A stretch of DNA of 64,000 nucleotides from Terrimonas sp. (GTDB taxonomy: Bacteria > Bacteroidota > Bacteroidia > Chitinophagales > Chitinophagaceae), in NCBI GenBank assembly GCA_016125075.1, contig WGMO01000011.1:62001-126000 (forward strand), written 5' to 3'. The notes under the pieces are model-generated. The model saw nothing but the letters and a program-made list of their open reading frames with translations. It searched no databases and was not told the origin of the DNA. Of the stretch, positions 36,924 to 46,350 are shown piece by piece (the stretch's first letter is position 1; every line of letters starts with the position of its first letter). The translations under genes and the position numbers were made by a program.

Positions 36924-39900
36924 TTACGCTTGTAATTTTGTGGGGTGATACACATATCGGTGTATGGCGGAAAGAAAGTCATGGAAGGCTGTCATGGAAG
37001 CAATGGGCTCGGCTATCAGGATAAATAACCTGCCCGTTTGTTTAAGCCTGGCTTTATTGGTGGCTGTCTGAATAAATGAAAGTATTTCCCGGAATGTGGA
37101 AGATTCGAAATAAGGCGAATCCGGCCTGTTGATAAAGAAGCAGCGAAGTGTGGTTTCTTTCAGACTCATTTTTTCAAAACCCAATGCCACGGCAAGCCTG
37201 CGACAACGCACCGTAATGAAAAGGTCTTCCACCTGTTGCGGGACAGCCCCGAAACGGTCGGTCATTTCGAGATGCATGGCCTGGAGTTCCTCTTCATTTT
37301 CACAGTTATCCAGCCGCTGGTACAACGACAACCTTTCCGTAATGCTTTCAACATAATCATCCGGGATAAGGATCTCCAGGTCCGTATCAATCGTACAATC
37401 CTGCACAAAATCATCCTGCCTGGATATTTCTTCGCTGAATAATTCCTTGAAGGAAGTCCGCTTCAATTCACGGATGGATTCTTCCAGAATCTTTTGATAG
37501 GTTTCAAACCCGATTTCCGCCATGAACCCGCTTTGTTCGCCGCCCAGTAAATTACCGGCGCCCCGGATATCCAGGTCACGCATGGCAATCTGGAAACCAC
37601 TGCCGAGTTCGCTATGCTGCTCCAGCGTTTGTAACCGTTTCCTGGAGTCCGCCGGCAGGGTGCTCATGGGCGGGGCCAGTAAATAACAGAAGGCTTTCTT
37701 ATTACTTCTCCCCACCCTGCCCCTTAACTGGTGCAGGTCACTCAGCCCGAACTGGTGGGCATTGTTGATGATGATTGTGTTCACATTCGCAATATCCACA
37801 CCGCTCTCCACGATATTGGTACAAATCAGCACGTCGTATTTACGGTCAATGAAATCCAGTATCCGCTCTTCCAGCAAATGGCCTTCCATCTGACCATGGG
37901 CATATCCAATACTCAGGTCAGGACAAAGGCCCTTGATGATGGATGCCATTTCGGCCAATCCCTGGATACGGTTATAAATAAAGAAGACCTGCCCGCCCCT
38001 TTCGGTTTCGAAATAGATGGCCTCGCGGATGGCGTCTTCATTGTAAACCAGCACTTCGGTTTGTATGGGCTGCCGGTTGGGGGGCGGCGTATTGATGATA
38101 CTGAGGTCCCTGGCCCCCATCAGGCTGAACTGAAGCGTTCTTGGGATAGGCGTAGCCGTAAGGGTTAGGCAGTCGACCGTCGTTTTGATCGTTTTGATTT
38201 TCTCTTTGTGTCCCACCCCGAATTTTTGTTCTTCGTCGATCACCAGCAAACCCAGGTCCTTGTATTTAACCTCTTTACCCAGCAGGGCATGTGTACCAAT
38301 GATAATATCCACTTTGCCTTCTTCAAGTTTTTTGAGGGTTTCCTTTTTTTCCTTTGAAGATTTAAACCGGTTGATATAATCAACCGTCACGGGAAAATCG
38401 GCCAACCGTTCTTCAAAGGTCTTGTAATGCTGGAAGGCCAGGATGGTGGTAGGTACCAAAATAGCAGCCTGTTTTCCATCCACACAGGTTTTGAAAGCAG
38501 CACGGATGGCAACCTCCGTTTTTCCAAAACCCACATCACCACAGACCAACCGGTCCATGGGCGAGGCCGATTCCATATCTTTTTTCACATCTGCGGTCGC
38601 TTTCCCCTGGTCGGGTGTATCCTCATAGATAAAGGAAGCTTCCAGCTCATGCTGCAAATAAGTGTCCGGTGAATGCTGAAAACCCTGCTGCGCCTTTCTC
38701 TTGGCATAAAGCCGGATCAGGTCAAATGCAATCTCCTTGACCTTTGATTTTGTTTTTTCTTTCAGCTTACCCCAAACATCACTGCCCAGTTTATTGATTT
38801 TGGGAACGGTTCCCTCCTTGCCGGTAAACTTGGCAATCTTATGCAGGGAATTGATATTGACATATAGGATATCACTATCCTTATAAATGATCCTTACGGC
38901 TTCCTGTAATTTTCCATTCGCCTCAATTTTTTGCAGGCCGCTGAACACCCCAACACCATGATCGATATGGGTGATATAATCTCCGGGCTGTAATTCCCGC
39001 AGCGTACGCAGGGTCAGGGCCTTATTCTTGTTATAGGCCTGCTTAACCTTGTACTTATGGTAGCGTTGGAAGATCTGGTGGTCGGTATAACAAACGATTT
39101 TAAGGTCTTCCTCAATAAACCCTTCATGAATAGAGACCGGAACAGGTGTAAACTGGATTTCGGCTTTCAGGTCTTCAAAAATACTATGCAGTCTTTCCAG
39201 CTGTTTTGGATTTTCGGCAAAAAGATAAAGGGAGAATCCCTTCCCTGCCCAGGATTGCAGGTCTTTGATCAGCAATTCAAACTGACGGTTAAAAGCAGGC
39301 TGTTCCTTGGTATGAAAATCAAGCTGGAAAGCAGCAGACATACTGGAAGAAAGCTGCGGGCCGAATTCAACAACATGCCGTTTTGAAAACTGTGCTTCAA
39401 AATCTGCAGCCGTAATAAAATCGGAGGACTTGCTGTCTTTTCTCAACCCTTTATCCTCCTGGTCATGGGCCGTTTTATCCTGCCCGGACTTCATGTCCTC
39501 GAAAAGCTGCCATTCTTCCTCGCAGGTCAGTATCCGTTCTCTGATGAAGTCGGCTTCCTGTACCCAGACTACCGTATTTTCGGGAAGAAAATCAAAAAGG
39601 GAAACATGTTTTTCATCCTTTAAATGGGTATCGATATTGGGGATGATGCTTACCTGGAGGAGTTTCCTTTCACTTAACTGTGTTTCGGGATCTATGATCC
39701 GTATCGAATCAACATCATTACCGAACAGTTCGATCCGGTAAGGTTTTTCATTACCAAAAGAATAGATATCAAGGATCCCGCCCCGGATCGCAAACTGGCC
39801 GGGTTCATAAACAAAATCGGTTCTTTCAAATCCAAAATCGGAAAGTTTCAGCAATAAGGCATCTGTATCCAGCACATCACCCGATTTTATGAAAATAATA

Positions 39901-40355
39901 TTGGCAGAAATGGTTTCTGAAAGCACCACTTTTTCGAAAATGGCTTCAGGATAGGTGACGATGATCTTTCTGTTAATACCGTTTTCATTCCTTGCATGGC
40001 TGGCAATCCTGGTCAGCGCTTCCGTTCGCAGCATCACATGGCTGCTGTTCAATAAGCTGTAATTCTTCCTGTTTTTAAAGGAAGAAGGGAAATAAAAGAT
40101 ATCCAGGGCCCCGGTGAGGTTTTCCAGGGTATTATGAAAATAAGCGGCATCCTCGGCATCATTTAATACGATAAGATGGTTGAGCTGGGCGCAGGAGGCA
40201 TGTTGATATAAAGCGGCGACAACAAAGGGAGGGGAACTGCCCTGAAGACCATTTATATGGATTTGCTGGGATTGGGAAAAAGAGAGCCTGTCCGCCAATT
40301 GAAAAAGGCGGGGGGTATTCTGATACATTTCAAGCAAAACATCTATTTGCGTCAC
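36924..40355 (-). CDS. mfd: Transcription-repair coupling factor
   Basis: Mfd removes RNA polymerase stalled at lesions and recruits UvrA. The protein of about 1143 residues has a UvrB-like N-terminal module, the RNA polymerase interaction domain (HIDHGVGVFSGLQKI, about 460-475), the superfamily 2 translocase with Walker A GDVGFGKTE (near 610) and DEEQ box (VIDEEQKFGV, near 705), LTATPIPRTL, and the C-terminal TRCF domain. The start is unclear: GTG at 40355 gives MTQIDVLLEMYQ, which looks like a family N terminus; TTG 40373, GTG 40358 or ATG 40328 are alternatives. A TAACTTTG box at 40387-40394 fits transcription starting near 40380. Confidence 0.96.
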   Translation of the reverse strand: MTQIDVLLEMYQNTPRLFQLADRLSFSQSQQIHINGLQGSSPPFVVAALYQHASCAQLNHLIVLNDAEDAAYFHNTLENLTGALDIFYFPSSFKNRKNYSLLNSSHVMLRTEALTRIASHARNENGINRKIIVTYPEAIFEKVVLSETISANIIFIKSGDVLDTDALLLKLSDFGFERTDFVYEPGQFAIRGGILDIYSFGNEKPYRIELFGNDVDSIRIIDPETQLSERKLLQVSIIPNIDTHLKDEKHVSLFDFLPENTVVWVQEADFIRERILTCEEEWQLFEDMKSGQDKTAHDQEDKGLRKDSKSSDFITAADFEAQFSKRHVVEFGPQLSSSMSAAFQLDFHTKEQPAFNRQFELLIKDLQSWAGKGFSLYLFAENPKQLERLHSIFEDLKAEIQFTPVPVSIHEGFIEEDLKIVCYTDHQIFQRYHKYKVKQAYNKNKALTLRTLRELQPGDYITHIDHGVGVFSGLQKIEANGKLQEAVRIIYKDSDILYVNINSLHKIAKFTGKEGTVPKINKLGSDVWGKLKEKTKSKVKEIAFDLIRLYAKRKAQQGFQHSPDTYLQHELEASFIYEDTPDQGKATADVKKDMESASPMDRLVCGDVGFGKTEVAIRAAFKTCVDGKQAAILVPTTILAFQHYKTFEERLADFPVTVDYINRFKSSKEKKETLKKLEEGKVDIIIGTHALLGKEVKYKDLGLLVIDEEQKFGVGHKEKIKTIKTTVDCLTLTATPIPRTLQFSLMGARDLSIINTPPPNRQPIQTEVLVYNEDAIREAIYFETERGGQVFFIYNRIQGLAEMASIIKGLCPDLSIGYAHGQMEGHLLEERILDFIDRKYDVLICTNIVESGVDIANVNTIIINNAHQFGLSDLHQLRGRVGRSNKKAFCYLLAPPMSTLPADSRKRLQTLEQHSELGSGFQIAMRDLDIRGAGNLLGGEQSGFMAEIGFETYQKILEESIRELKRTSFKELFSEEISRQDDFVQDCTIDTDLEILIPDDYVESITERLSLYQRLDNCENEEELQAMHLEMTDRFGAVPQQVEDLFITVRCRRLAVALGFEKMSLKETTLRCFFINRPDSPYFESSTFREILSFIQTATNKARLKQTGRLFILIAEPIASMTAFHDFLSAIHRYVYHPTKLQA

Positions 40356-40386
40356 CACCCTTTCTGATCTCAAATTATAAAGAACG

Positions 40387-40394
40387 CAAAGTTA
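40387..40394 (-). promoter_or_regulatory. Candidate -7 promoter box for mfd
   Basis: TAACTTTG reading leftward matches TAnnTTTG exactly and lies in the 80-base gap between the small exported-protein gene (start 40897, same strand, ending 40436) and mfd. No clear -33 TTG. Confidence 0.38.
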
Positions 40395-40435
40395 CGGCTT
40401 CGTAACGGAAGAACGGTTTTATGGAAAAAGAAAGA

Positions 40436-40897
40436 TTAATAAGCGGCATCATAATCGATCCTGACATTCAATTCTGCAAAGGATCCCGGTACAACTTTTA
40501 CCGATGCAATATTGTTAAACTGGTCAAAAGTATTGGCATAAAAAAGATCTCCTTTTTTGGTGAAAACAGAGTATTCGCCGGCATCCAGCCTGACCTTGAA
40601 TCTGCCCTCGCTATTACTCCGTACTTCTTTGACAAGCCGGGTATTGATGCTGGTATAAAATGGGCTGCCCTTTTTACCCGTGACCTGACTTATATTAGTA
40701 AGTTCAAATATATAAAGACTTGTTTTTATGGGTTTTGGCTCGGGAGTTGGGATGTCTGGAGAAGGCATTTGGTTACCACTGACAAAATATACTTTTCCTT
40801 TAATTCCCTGGCGTTTACAAAAATCAACGGCTTTAAACGAACTGGCCGTTATTAAAGTCAAAATGGCTGTAGAGATTATGACACGCTTTTTACTCAT
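40436..40897 (-). CDS. Exported small protein with carboxypeptidase-regulatory-like fold
   Basis: A 153-residue protein from ATG 40897 (MSKKRVIIST). A signal peptide or membrane anchor spans about 5-22. The rest reads as a single beta-sandwich: GIKGKVYFVSGNQMPSPD at the start, a Pro-rich turn (PDIPTPEPKP), and RSNSEGRFKVRLDAGEYSVFTKKGDLFY, the SxGxFxxxLxxGxYxV pattern of carboxypeptidase-regulatory-like domains seen in many Bacteroidota exported proteins. A longer frame reaching 41062 would overlap the divergent subtilase and is rejected. Role unknown; it may bind or modify surface glycans or proteins. Confidence 0.75.
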   Translation of the reverse strand: MSKKRVIISTAILTLITASSFKAVDFCKRQGIKGKVYFVSGNQMPSPDIPTPEPKPIKTSLYIFELTNISQVTGKKGSPFYTSINTRLVKEVRSNSEGRFKVRLDAGEYSVFTKKGDLFYANTFDQFNNIASVKVVPGSFAELNVRIDYDAAY

Positions 40898-40983
40898 GAT
40901 AACGAGGGTTTGTTTATATTTATGCCTAATTTTTTTTATAAACTTATCAATAATTTTCATAACAACACGCCAACAATAAGTAT

Positions 40984-43900
40984 ATGCAGAGATTTTCAAT
41001 TTTTCTACTGACCATCTTCGCTTTATTTTTATTACAGTTACCTGTTTATTCGCAGGTAACAACCCGCACGGCCCTGCTGAAGAATGCCAGTGTGCAACAG
41101 GCGGCTATTGAGAAAAAGACGGCAGAAGAATTGATCAGGTTGTCTGCAGAAAAGGGCTGGCCCATCACTTTAACAGGTTCCAACGGAAAATTTGCCCTGC
41201 TTACCGGTGTTGACCTCTGGGGATATCCCATTTATACGGCAACGGATAACAATATCAGGTCGGCCGCTACCATCCGAACCAATCTTTTATGGCCCGGTGG
41301 CAGCACAGGTTTAAACCTGAACGGTTCTGACAACAGTGTGAAAGGAAAACTCGGGATTTGGGACGGAGGCAGGATCAGGAATACCCATCTTGAACTCACC
41401 GGAAGGATTACGCAAAAAGATAACCCCTCTTCACTCAGCGACCACTCAACCCATGTTGCCGGTACCCTGATTGCCAGCGGCATCAACCCGGTTGCAAAAG
41501 GGATGGCCTATGGTATGCAGGAATTAATTGCCTATGACTACAGTAACCATTTATCGGAAATGCTGACAGAAGCCCCGAACCTGCTGGTATCAAACCATTC
41601 CTATGGCTCCATTGCCGGATGGAATTATAATGAATCACAAAGCCGGTGGGAATTCTGGGGGCAAGCGGGGGCGAACGAGGATTATAAATTTGGCTATTAT
41701 TCCAACGAAGCCCAGATGTGGGATTCGATTGCCTATAATGCCCCTTTTTACCTGATCGTAAAATCGGTGGGTAATAATCGCGACCAAAACGGGCCTGCCG
41801 TGGGAACAAACTACTGGCGCTTTGATGCCAGCGGAACGATGGTGAATGCAGGCAACCGCCCTGCCGGCATCAGTAATAACGACAGCTATGATATCATATC
41901 CACCTATGGAACTGCAAAAAATATTTTAACGGTGGGCGCTGTAAACCCTATTGAAACAGGATATAACAGACCACAAGACGTGGTACTGGCAGGATTCAGC
42001 AGTTGGGGACCGACGGACGATGGCCGAATAAAACCGGATGTGGTCACCAATGGCGTAAACCTGGTATCGAGCATTGCTACGGCCGATAATGCCTATGCGA
42101 ATTATAGCGGCACCTCCATGTCTTCTCCCAGTGCAGCTGGGTCTGTATTATTATTACAGGAATATTATGCAAGGCTTCACTTTGGTAATTTCCTGCGCTC
42201 CGCTTCCCTGAAAGGGATCATTATCCATACGGCAGATGAATCCGGTGGTTCTCCCGGTCCCGATTACCAATATGGTTGGGGCCTGGTCAATATGGAAAAT
42301 GCCGCTTCAGTCATAACGTCGAACAATAACCGGCAAAAGATATTCGAAAATGTCCTGAATAACGGGGGTACGTTCACCCTGCCCGTTATCGCTTCCGGGG
42401 AAGGGGAATTGAAAGCTACCCTGTGCTGGACCGACCCGAAAGGGGCTGTTGAAACGGTGAATATCCTGAACAATACAACGTCAAAACTCATTCATGACCT
42501 TGACCTGAGGATCAAAAAAGGGGCAACGACCTATATGCCGTGGATCCTGAACCCTGCCACGCCTGCCTTACCGGCCAGTAAGGGTGATAATACCCGGGAT
42601 AATGTTGAAAAAGTAGAAGTGCCGGATGTCATACCCGGTGCCGCTTATACAATTGAGGTTACCCATAAGGGAACCCTGGCCAGGGGATCACAGGCTTATT
42701 CATTGATCGTTAGCGGGGTGGGCGGCGCAGCTTATTGTACCTCATCAGCTACCAGTAACGGTGGTGCAAGAATAGACAGCGTCGCTTTCGGTACCTTCAA
42801 TAAAGTGAACCCAGCGGGGTGCACCACTTATAACGACTTCACCAGCCAGACTGCAAGTGTGGAAGTCAATACCTCAACACCCTTTTATTTTAAAGTATCC
42901 AGTTGTGATGCATCCGTTACCGATAAGATTGTCAAGGCGTATATTGACTTTAACAATGACGGTGACTTTGATGATGCAGGAGAATTGGTCGGGACCAGCC
43001 CGGTCATCAACGGAAATGGCTTCTTTTCCGGGAATGCAGCGATACCCGCCGGTCTTACCGTCGGTAATTATTCCTTATTAAGGATCGTCGTCCAGGAAAC
43101 CAACAATCCTGCCAACGTAAACCCCTGTGGCAATTATGCCAATGGGGAAACAGAAGATTTCCGCATACAATTCAGTAACCCCTCCAAGGATGTGGGTATT
43201 GCCGATATAATTTCCCCGCTCAGCGGTGATTGTGCGGATGGCTCCCAATATGTGTCGGTGACACTGCAGAATTATGGAAAATTGCCTCAAACCAATATCC
43301 CTGTAACGGTTACGGTGATGGACGGCGCCACCACCATTGCCACCATGAGTGATAATTATGTCTCTACCATTAATGAATATGGTATCGCCACCCTCACACT
43401 GCAAACGCCATTTACATCCGTAGCGGGCAAAACCTATACCATCACCGCCTTTACCAGCCTTGCCGGTGACCAGAACAATGCCAATAATCAGAAAGTCAGT
43501 ACGGTGGTCATACCGGCTGCATCTTCCGGGCCTGCCGGCGAGGCAGAGATCTGCGGCACCAACCAGGTTTTCCTGAAAGTCACAGCTCCGGTGGCTACCG
43601 ATATCTATTCCTGGTATGATACGCCCACAGCGCCGGTTCCGATTGCCACAGGGTCCAATACCAGTTCCAGTGTGATCACCGGTAACCAGACATATTATGT
43701 TTCAAAAAATGACCCGGGTACCACCGTAGGTCCGCTTACTAAAACCGTATTCACCGATGGCGGTTACAATGCTTTCAGCGGCAATTTTGTGAAGTTCACC
43801 AACGATGTACCAGTCGTTATCAAAACAGTGAGGTTATATATTGGCAACCCCGGTAAGATCAATTTTATAGTCGCTGATATCTCCAACTTCAATGAGACCA

Positions 43901-44763
43901 CGGGTTCCTATAGTTATTTGCCGCTTGCCAGCACTACTATTGATGTGTATGCTACCGACCCAACTCCGGCACCGGGTGCACAAAGCGGAAACGACCCGGC
44001 CGACCTTGGCGCTGTTTACCTGCTTAACCTTCCGGTCACCGCTGTTGGTAACCATGCCATCATTGTGCAATGCCAGGATGGGGCCACTATATTCAGAAAC
44101 AACAATATCCCCACCAATCCCTATCCTTTTGCGATTCCGGGTGTGTTCTCCATCACCGGAAACAGTGCCGTTACTTCCGGTGACCCGAATTACTACCAGA
44201 AATTTTATTATTTCTTCTATGAAATGAAACTGGGTATCGGTTCCTGTCCCAGTTCCAGGGCCTCTGTGGTTGCCACCACCGCCACAGCGCCCACAATCAC
44301 CGTTAACGGCAATGATCTTACCAGCAGCGTGGCACCCAATTACCAATGGTATTTCAACGGCAGCCCCATCAATGGTGCAAATGCCCAGACCTATAGTGCC
44401 ACACAAAGCGGTATCTACAAGGTATCTTCCTCTGATGGGTTTGGCTGCCAGCTGAGTTCTAATGAAATCAATTTTACACTGACAGCTGTGGCAGAACTGA
44501 ATGCAGGTGAAATAGGATTGAAGGCCTTACCCAATCCCAACCAGGGCAGCTTTGTGATGGAATTTGAAATGAAAAAGAAATCCAATATGGTGATCAGCCT
44601 GCTCAACGTGACCGGCCAGGAAGTCTACCGGAAATTCTATCCGGACTTTATCGGCAGGTTTACAGAACAGGTGAATACCGGTAAAGTCGCTTCTGGTGTA
44701 TATATGATCAAAATAGAACACGGAGGAAAGACCTACCTGAAGAAAATACTTATCAATAACTAA
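40984..44763 (+). CDS. Exported subtilisin-like (S8) protease with GEVED and T9SS sorting domains
   Basis: A 1259-residue secreted protease. A signal peptide (1-23, ending YSQ) leads to an S8 domain (about 110-450) with Asp127 in GIWDGGRI, His157 in DHSTHVAGT and Ser378 in SGTSMSSPSAAG, so the triad is complete. A P-domain-like beta region follows (about 455-580), then a GEVED domain (about 584-730: AYIDFNNDGDFDDAGELVG and NYANGETEDFRIQF), further beta domains with a CARDB-like stretch, an Ig-like repeat with YQWYFNGSPINGA, and a T9SS type A sorting domain (about 1180-1259: ALPNPNQGSFVMEFE to KKILINN). It is distinct in domain order from the other subtilase. It is divergent from the small gene at 40436. 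Confidence 0.94.
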   Translation: MQRFSIFLLTIFALFLLQLPVYSQVTTRTALLKNASVQQAAIEKKTAEELIRLSAEKGWPITLTGSNGKFALLTGVDLWGYPIYTATDNNIRSAATIRTNLLWPGGSTGLNLNGSDNSVKGKLGIWDGGRIRNTHLELTGRITQKDNPSSLSDHSTHVAGTLIASGINPVAKGMAYGMQELIAYDYSNHLSEMLTEAPNLLVSNHSYGSIAGWNYNESQSRWEFWGQAGANEDYKFGYYSNEAQMWDSIAYNAPFYLIVKSVGNNRDQNGPAVGTNYWRFDASGTMVNAGNRPAGISNNDSYDIISTYGTAKNILTVGAVNPIETGYNRPQDVVLAGFSSWGPTDDGRIKPDVVTNGVNLVSSIATADNAYANYSGTSMSSPSAAGSVLLLQEYYARLHFGNFLRSASLKGIIIHTADESGGSPGPDYQYGWGLVNMENAASVITSNNNRQKIFENVLNNGGTFTLPVIASGEGELKATLCWTDPKGAVETVNILNNTTSKLIHDLDLRIKKGATTYMPWILNPATPALPASKGDNTRDNVEKVEVPDVIPGAAYTIEVTHKGTLARGSQAYSLIVSGVGGAAYCTSSATSNGGARIDSVAFGTFNKVNPAGCTTYNDFTSQTASVEVNTSTPFYFKVSSCDASVTDKIVKAYIDFNNDGDFDDAGELVGTSPVINGNGFFSGNAAIPAGLTVGNYSLLRIVVQETNNPANVNPCGNYANGETEDFRIQFSNPSKDVGIADIISPLSGDCADGSQYVSVTLQNYGKLPQTNIPVTVTVMDGATTIATMSDNYVSTINEYGIATLTLQTPFTSVAGKTYTITAFTSLAGDQNNANNQKVSTVVIPAASSGPAGEAEICGTNQVFLKVTAPVATDIYSWYDTPTAPVPIATGSNTSSSVITGNQTYYVSKNDPGTTVGPLTKTVFTDGGYNAFSGNFVKFTNDVPVVIKTVRLYIGNPGKINFIVADISNFNETTGSYSYLPLASTTIDVYATDPTPAPGAQSGNDPADLGAVYLLNLPVTAVGNHAIIVQCQDGATIFRNNNIPTNPYPFAIPGVFSITGNSAVTSGDPNYYQKFYYFFYEMKLGIGSCPSSRASVVATTATAPTITVNGNDLTSSVAPNYQWYFNGSPINGANAQTYSATQSGIYKVSSSDGFGCQLSSNEINFTLTAVAELNAGEIGLKALPNPNQGSFVMEFEMKKKSNMVISLLNVTGQEVYRKFYPDFIGRFTEQVNTGKVASGVYMIKIEHGGKTYLKKILINN

Positions 44764-44783
44764 TTGAAGATTCCGGATCATCG

Positions 44784-44810
44784 AAGCCGCTGGGTTCAGC
44801 GGCTTTTTTT
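44784..44810 (+). terminator. Rho-independent terminator after the second subtilase
   Basis: A 9-bp stem (aagccgctg with cagcggctt) closes a 4-base ggtt loop and is followed by a T8 run, a strong intrinsic terminator. Confidence 0.92.
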
Positions 44811-44870
44811 TGAAGATTACCTTTGTTGATAAAATAAAGAATGTATCATCATATCTAAGCCAAATAGTCC

Positions 44871-45404
44871 ATGAAGAATAGCATCATCATCCTGCTGGTT
44901 ACGATGGTTGCCGGTGCCGGTTGTACGGCACAGAAGAAAAACAGTATCCGGCTATTTCCCTATGTGCAATCGGTGATTCCCGGAAATATTCCCCGGGAAG
45001 ATATTCCGGCCGACGGTGAAAAAGAAACCAGTGCCGAAGGGCAAAAATTAAAATACCTGATCTATGCAGAAGTGCCCCGTGACAGTAGCTTTAAACTGAC
45101 CGCTATTTGGATCAAGGGTGTTTATTACACGGCCGTTTCCTACCCGGTGGCCAAGACCCCTGTTACAAAACCCTCTTTTGACCAACAGGACCCTGCTGCT
45201 CTGACGGAACTGGTGCCCCGCACACAAAGAAGCGTGATCCTGATCAACCCGGTGGTGGGCAGTCCCGTAATTGCAAACACCGGATTTTCCCTGCCCGAAA
45301 AAATGAAAAACCAGGAACTGGTAGTCGGGTATGTCATCCGGGGGAAAACCGGGTTTGCGGCAGCCAGAAGATTTATTCCGCTATCGGCTGATATTAGCCA
45401 ATAA
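44871..45404 (+). CDS. Exported hypothetical protein, probable lipoprotein
   Basis: A 177-residue protein with a hydrophobic signal (SIIILLVTMVAGAGC) ending at a cysteine, probably a lipoprotein or cleaved after it. The mature part has a beta-rich pattern (KLKYLIYAEVPRDSSFKLTAIWIKG, then RSVILINPVVGSPVI) and a basic C-terminal stretch. I recognise no domain. A strong terminator lies before it and a hairpin follows at 45464. It has no obvious operon partner. Function unknown. Confidence 0.72.
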   Translation: MKNSIIILLVTMVAGAGCTAQKKNSIRLFPYVQSVIPGNIPREDIPADGEKETSAEGQKLKYLIYAEVPRDSSFKLTAIWIKGVYYTAVSYPVAKTPVTKPSFDQQDPAALTELVPRTQRSVILINPVVGSPVIANTGFSLPEKMKNQELVVGYVIRGKTGFAAARRFIPLSADISQ

Positions 45405-45409
45405 AATAT

Positions 45410-45439
45410 TTGGACATTTATTTTTTTTAGCTACTTTTA
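45410..45439 (+). promoter_or_regulatory. Candidate promoter upstream of the ferredoxin-reductase-like gene
   Basis: TTG at 45410-45412 and TACTTTTA at 45432-45439 are separated by 19 bases, the ideal Bacteroidota spacing. The -7 box has one mismatch (last base A). A terminator-like hairpin lies 25 bases downstream, before the gene, so a short transcript or attenuation is possible. Confidence 0.4.
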
Positions 45440-45463
45440 ACCGTTCGATTGCTTGCTACAAAG

Positions 45464-45492
45464 AAAAAGCGGTGCTACGGTGCCGCTTTTTT
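45464..45492 (+). terminator. Hairpin with T run before the ferredoxin-reductase-like gene
   Basis: A 9-bp stem (aaaaagcgg at 45464-45472 with ccgcttttt at 45483-45491) has further weak pairing inside and a T6 run, so it looks like an intrinsic terminator. It may end the 44871-45404 transcript or attenuate transcription from the promoter at 45410-45439. Confidence 0.65.
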
Positions 45493-45550
45493 CGTATGTC
45501 ATAAACAAACATGATGAAATAAACGATAAATTGAAATAAAATAAGCGGCT

Positions 45551-46270
45551 ATGGCTTTACAACCCTGGAGAAAAGGTGTGATCACAAAAATTGAAAATGA
45601 AACGGCCGGAACAAAAAGATTCTGGATCGCTGTTCCTGAACTGGAAGATTTTGATTTCAAACCCGGGCAATTTGTAACCTTAGACCTGCCCATCCATGAA
45701 AAACCCAATAAGCGGTGGAGGAGTTATTCAATAGCCAGCTGGCCGGACGGCACAAATATTTTTGAACTGATCATCGTGAAACTGGAAGGGGGATTGGGCA
45801 CAAGCTACCTTTTTGAAAATGGTAAGGTTGGGCTGGAACTGACATTCAGGGGACCACAGGGCGTTTTTACCCTTCCTGATAAAATAGAGGAAGACCTTTT
45901 TTTTATCTGTACCGGTACTGGCATTGCCCCTTTCAGAAGCATGGTGCAGTATATAAAGCATAAACAAATCCCGCACAAAAAACTTTATCTGATATTTGGC
46001 ACCCGCACGAAAAAGGACCTGCTTTATTTTGAAGAATTAAAAAGTCTGGAAAAGGAGATTGAAGGTTTTGTCTACCTGCCCGTCCTGAGCCGGGAAACCT
46101 GGGAAGGTGCTACGGGCTATGTACACCATATATATGAAGGACTTTGCCAGCACAAACAACCCGCAAAGTTTTATCTCTGTGGCTGGCGCAATATGATTGA
46201 CGAAGCCAAAAAAAGAATCACCGATATGGGGTACGACCGCAAATCAATTCACCAGGAATTATACGGTTGA
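45551..46270 (+). CDS. Ferredoxin--NADP(+) reductase-like flavoprotein
   Basis: A cytosolic FAD- and NAD(P)H-binding oxidoreductase of the ferredoxin reductase superfamily, 239 residues. The FAD-binding domain (1-100) has KPGQFVTLDLP and the RxYS motif WRSYSIAS (about 55-62). The nucleotide domain has CTGTGIAPFRSMVQYI (about 120-135), LIFGTRTKKDLLY and the C-terminal YLCGWRNMIDEAK with a final QELYG. No iron-sulfur domain is fused, so it would pass electrons to a separate ferredoxin or similar partner. It lies 80 bases upstream of nuoA in the same direction, which suggests a link to the complex I that lacks its NADH module; the donor or acceptor is not proven. Confidence 0.87.
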   Translation: MALQPWRKGVITKIENETAGTKRFWIAVPELEDFDFKPGQFVTLDLPIHEKPNKRWRSYSIASWPDGTNIFELIIVKLEGGLGTSYLFENGKVGLELTFRGPQGVFTLPDKIEEDLFFICTGTGIAPFRSMVQYIKHKQIPHKKLYLIFGTRTKKDLLYFEELKSLEKEIEGFVYLPVLSRETWEGATGYVHHIYEGLCQHKQPAKFYLCGWRNMIDEAKKRITDMGYDRKSIHQELYG

Positions 46271-46303
46271 TTTAGAACATGCTGATCGTTGACATCTCTC
46301 ATA

Positions 46304-46333
46304 TTGATTTTTAATCCATAGTTGCTATATTCG
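46304..46333 (+). promoter_or_regulatory. Promoter of the nuo operon
   Basis: TTG at 46304-46306 and TATATTCG at 46326-46333 are 19 bases apart, the canonical spacing for the primary sigma factor of Bacteroidota (TTG ... TAnnTTTG). The box differs from consensus at one base. Transcription would start near 46338, 13 bases before the nuoA ATG. Confidence 0.55.
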
Positions 46334-46350
46334 TTGAAACCTTTTTGATT

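Noticed and set aside
36909-36924. Hairpin (aagcc ... ggctt) at the end of mfd as a terminator
   Set aside because: The stem is only five bases and no T run follows directly, so it is not a convincing terminator.
40898-41062. N-terminal extension of the small exported protein gene
   Set aside because: It overlaps the divergent subtilase start and would bury the signal peptide.
43834-44406. 190-residue open frame on the minus strand
   Set aside because: It is antisense to the second subtilase, is Gly/Ile/His-rich low-complexity translation, and has no promoter or domain.
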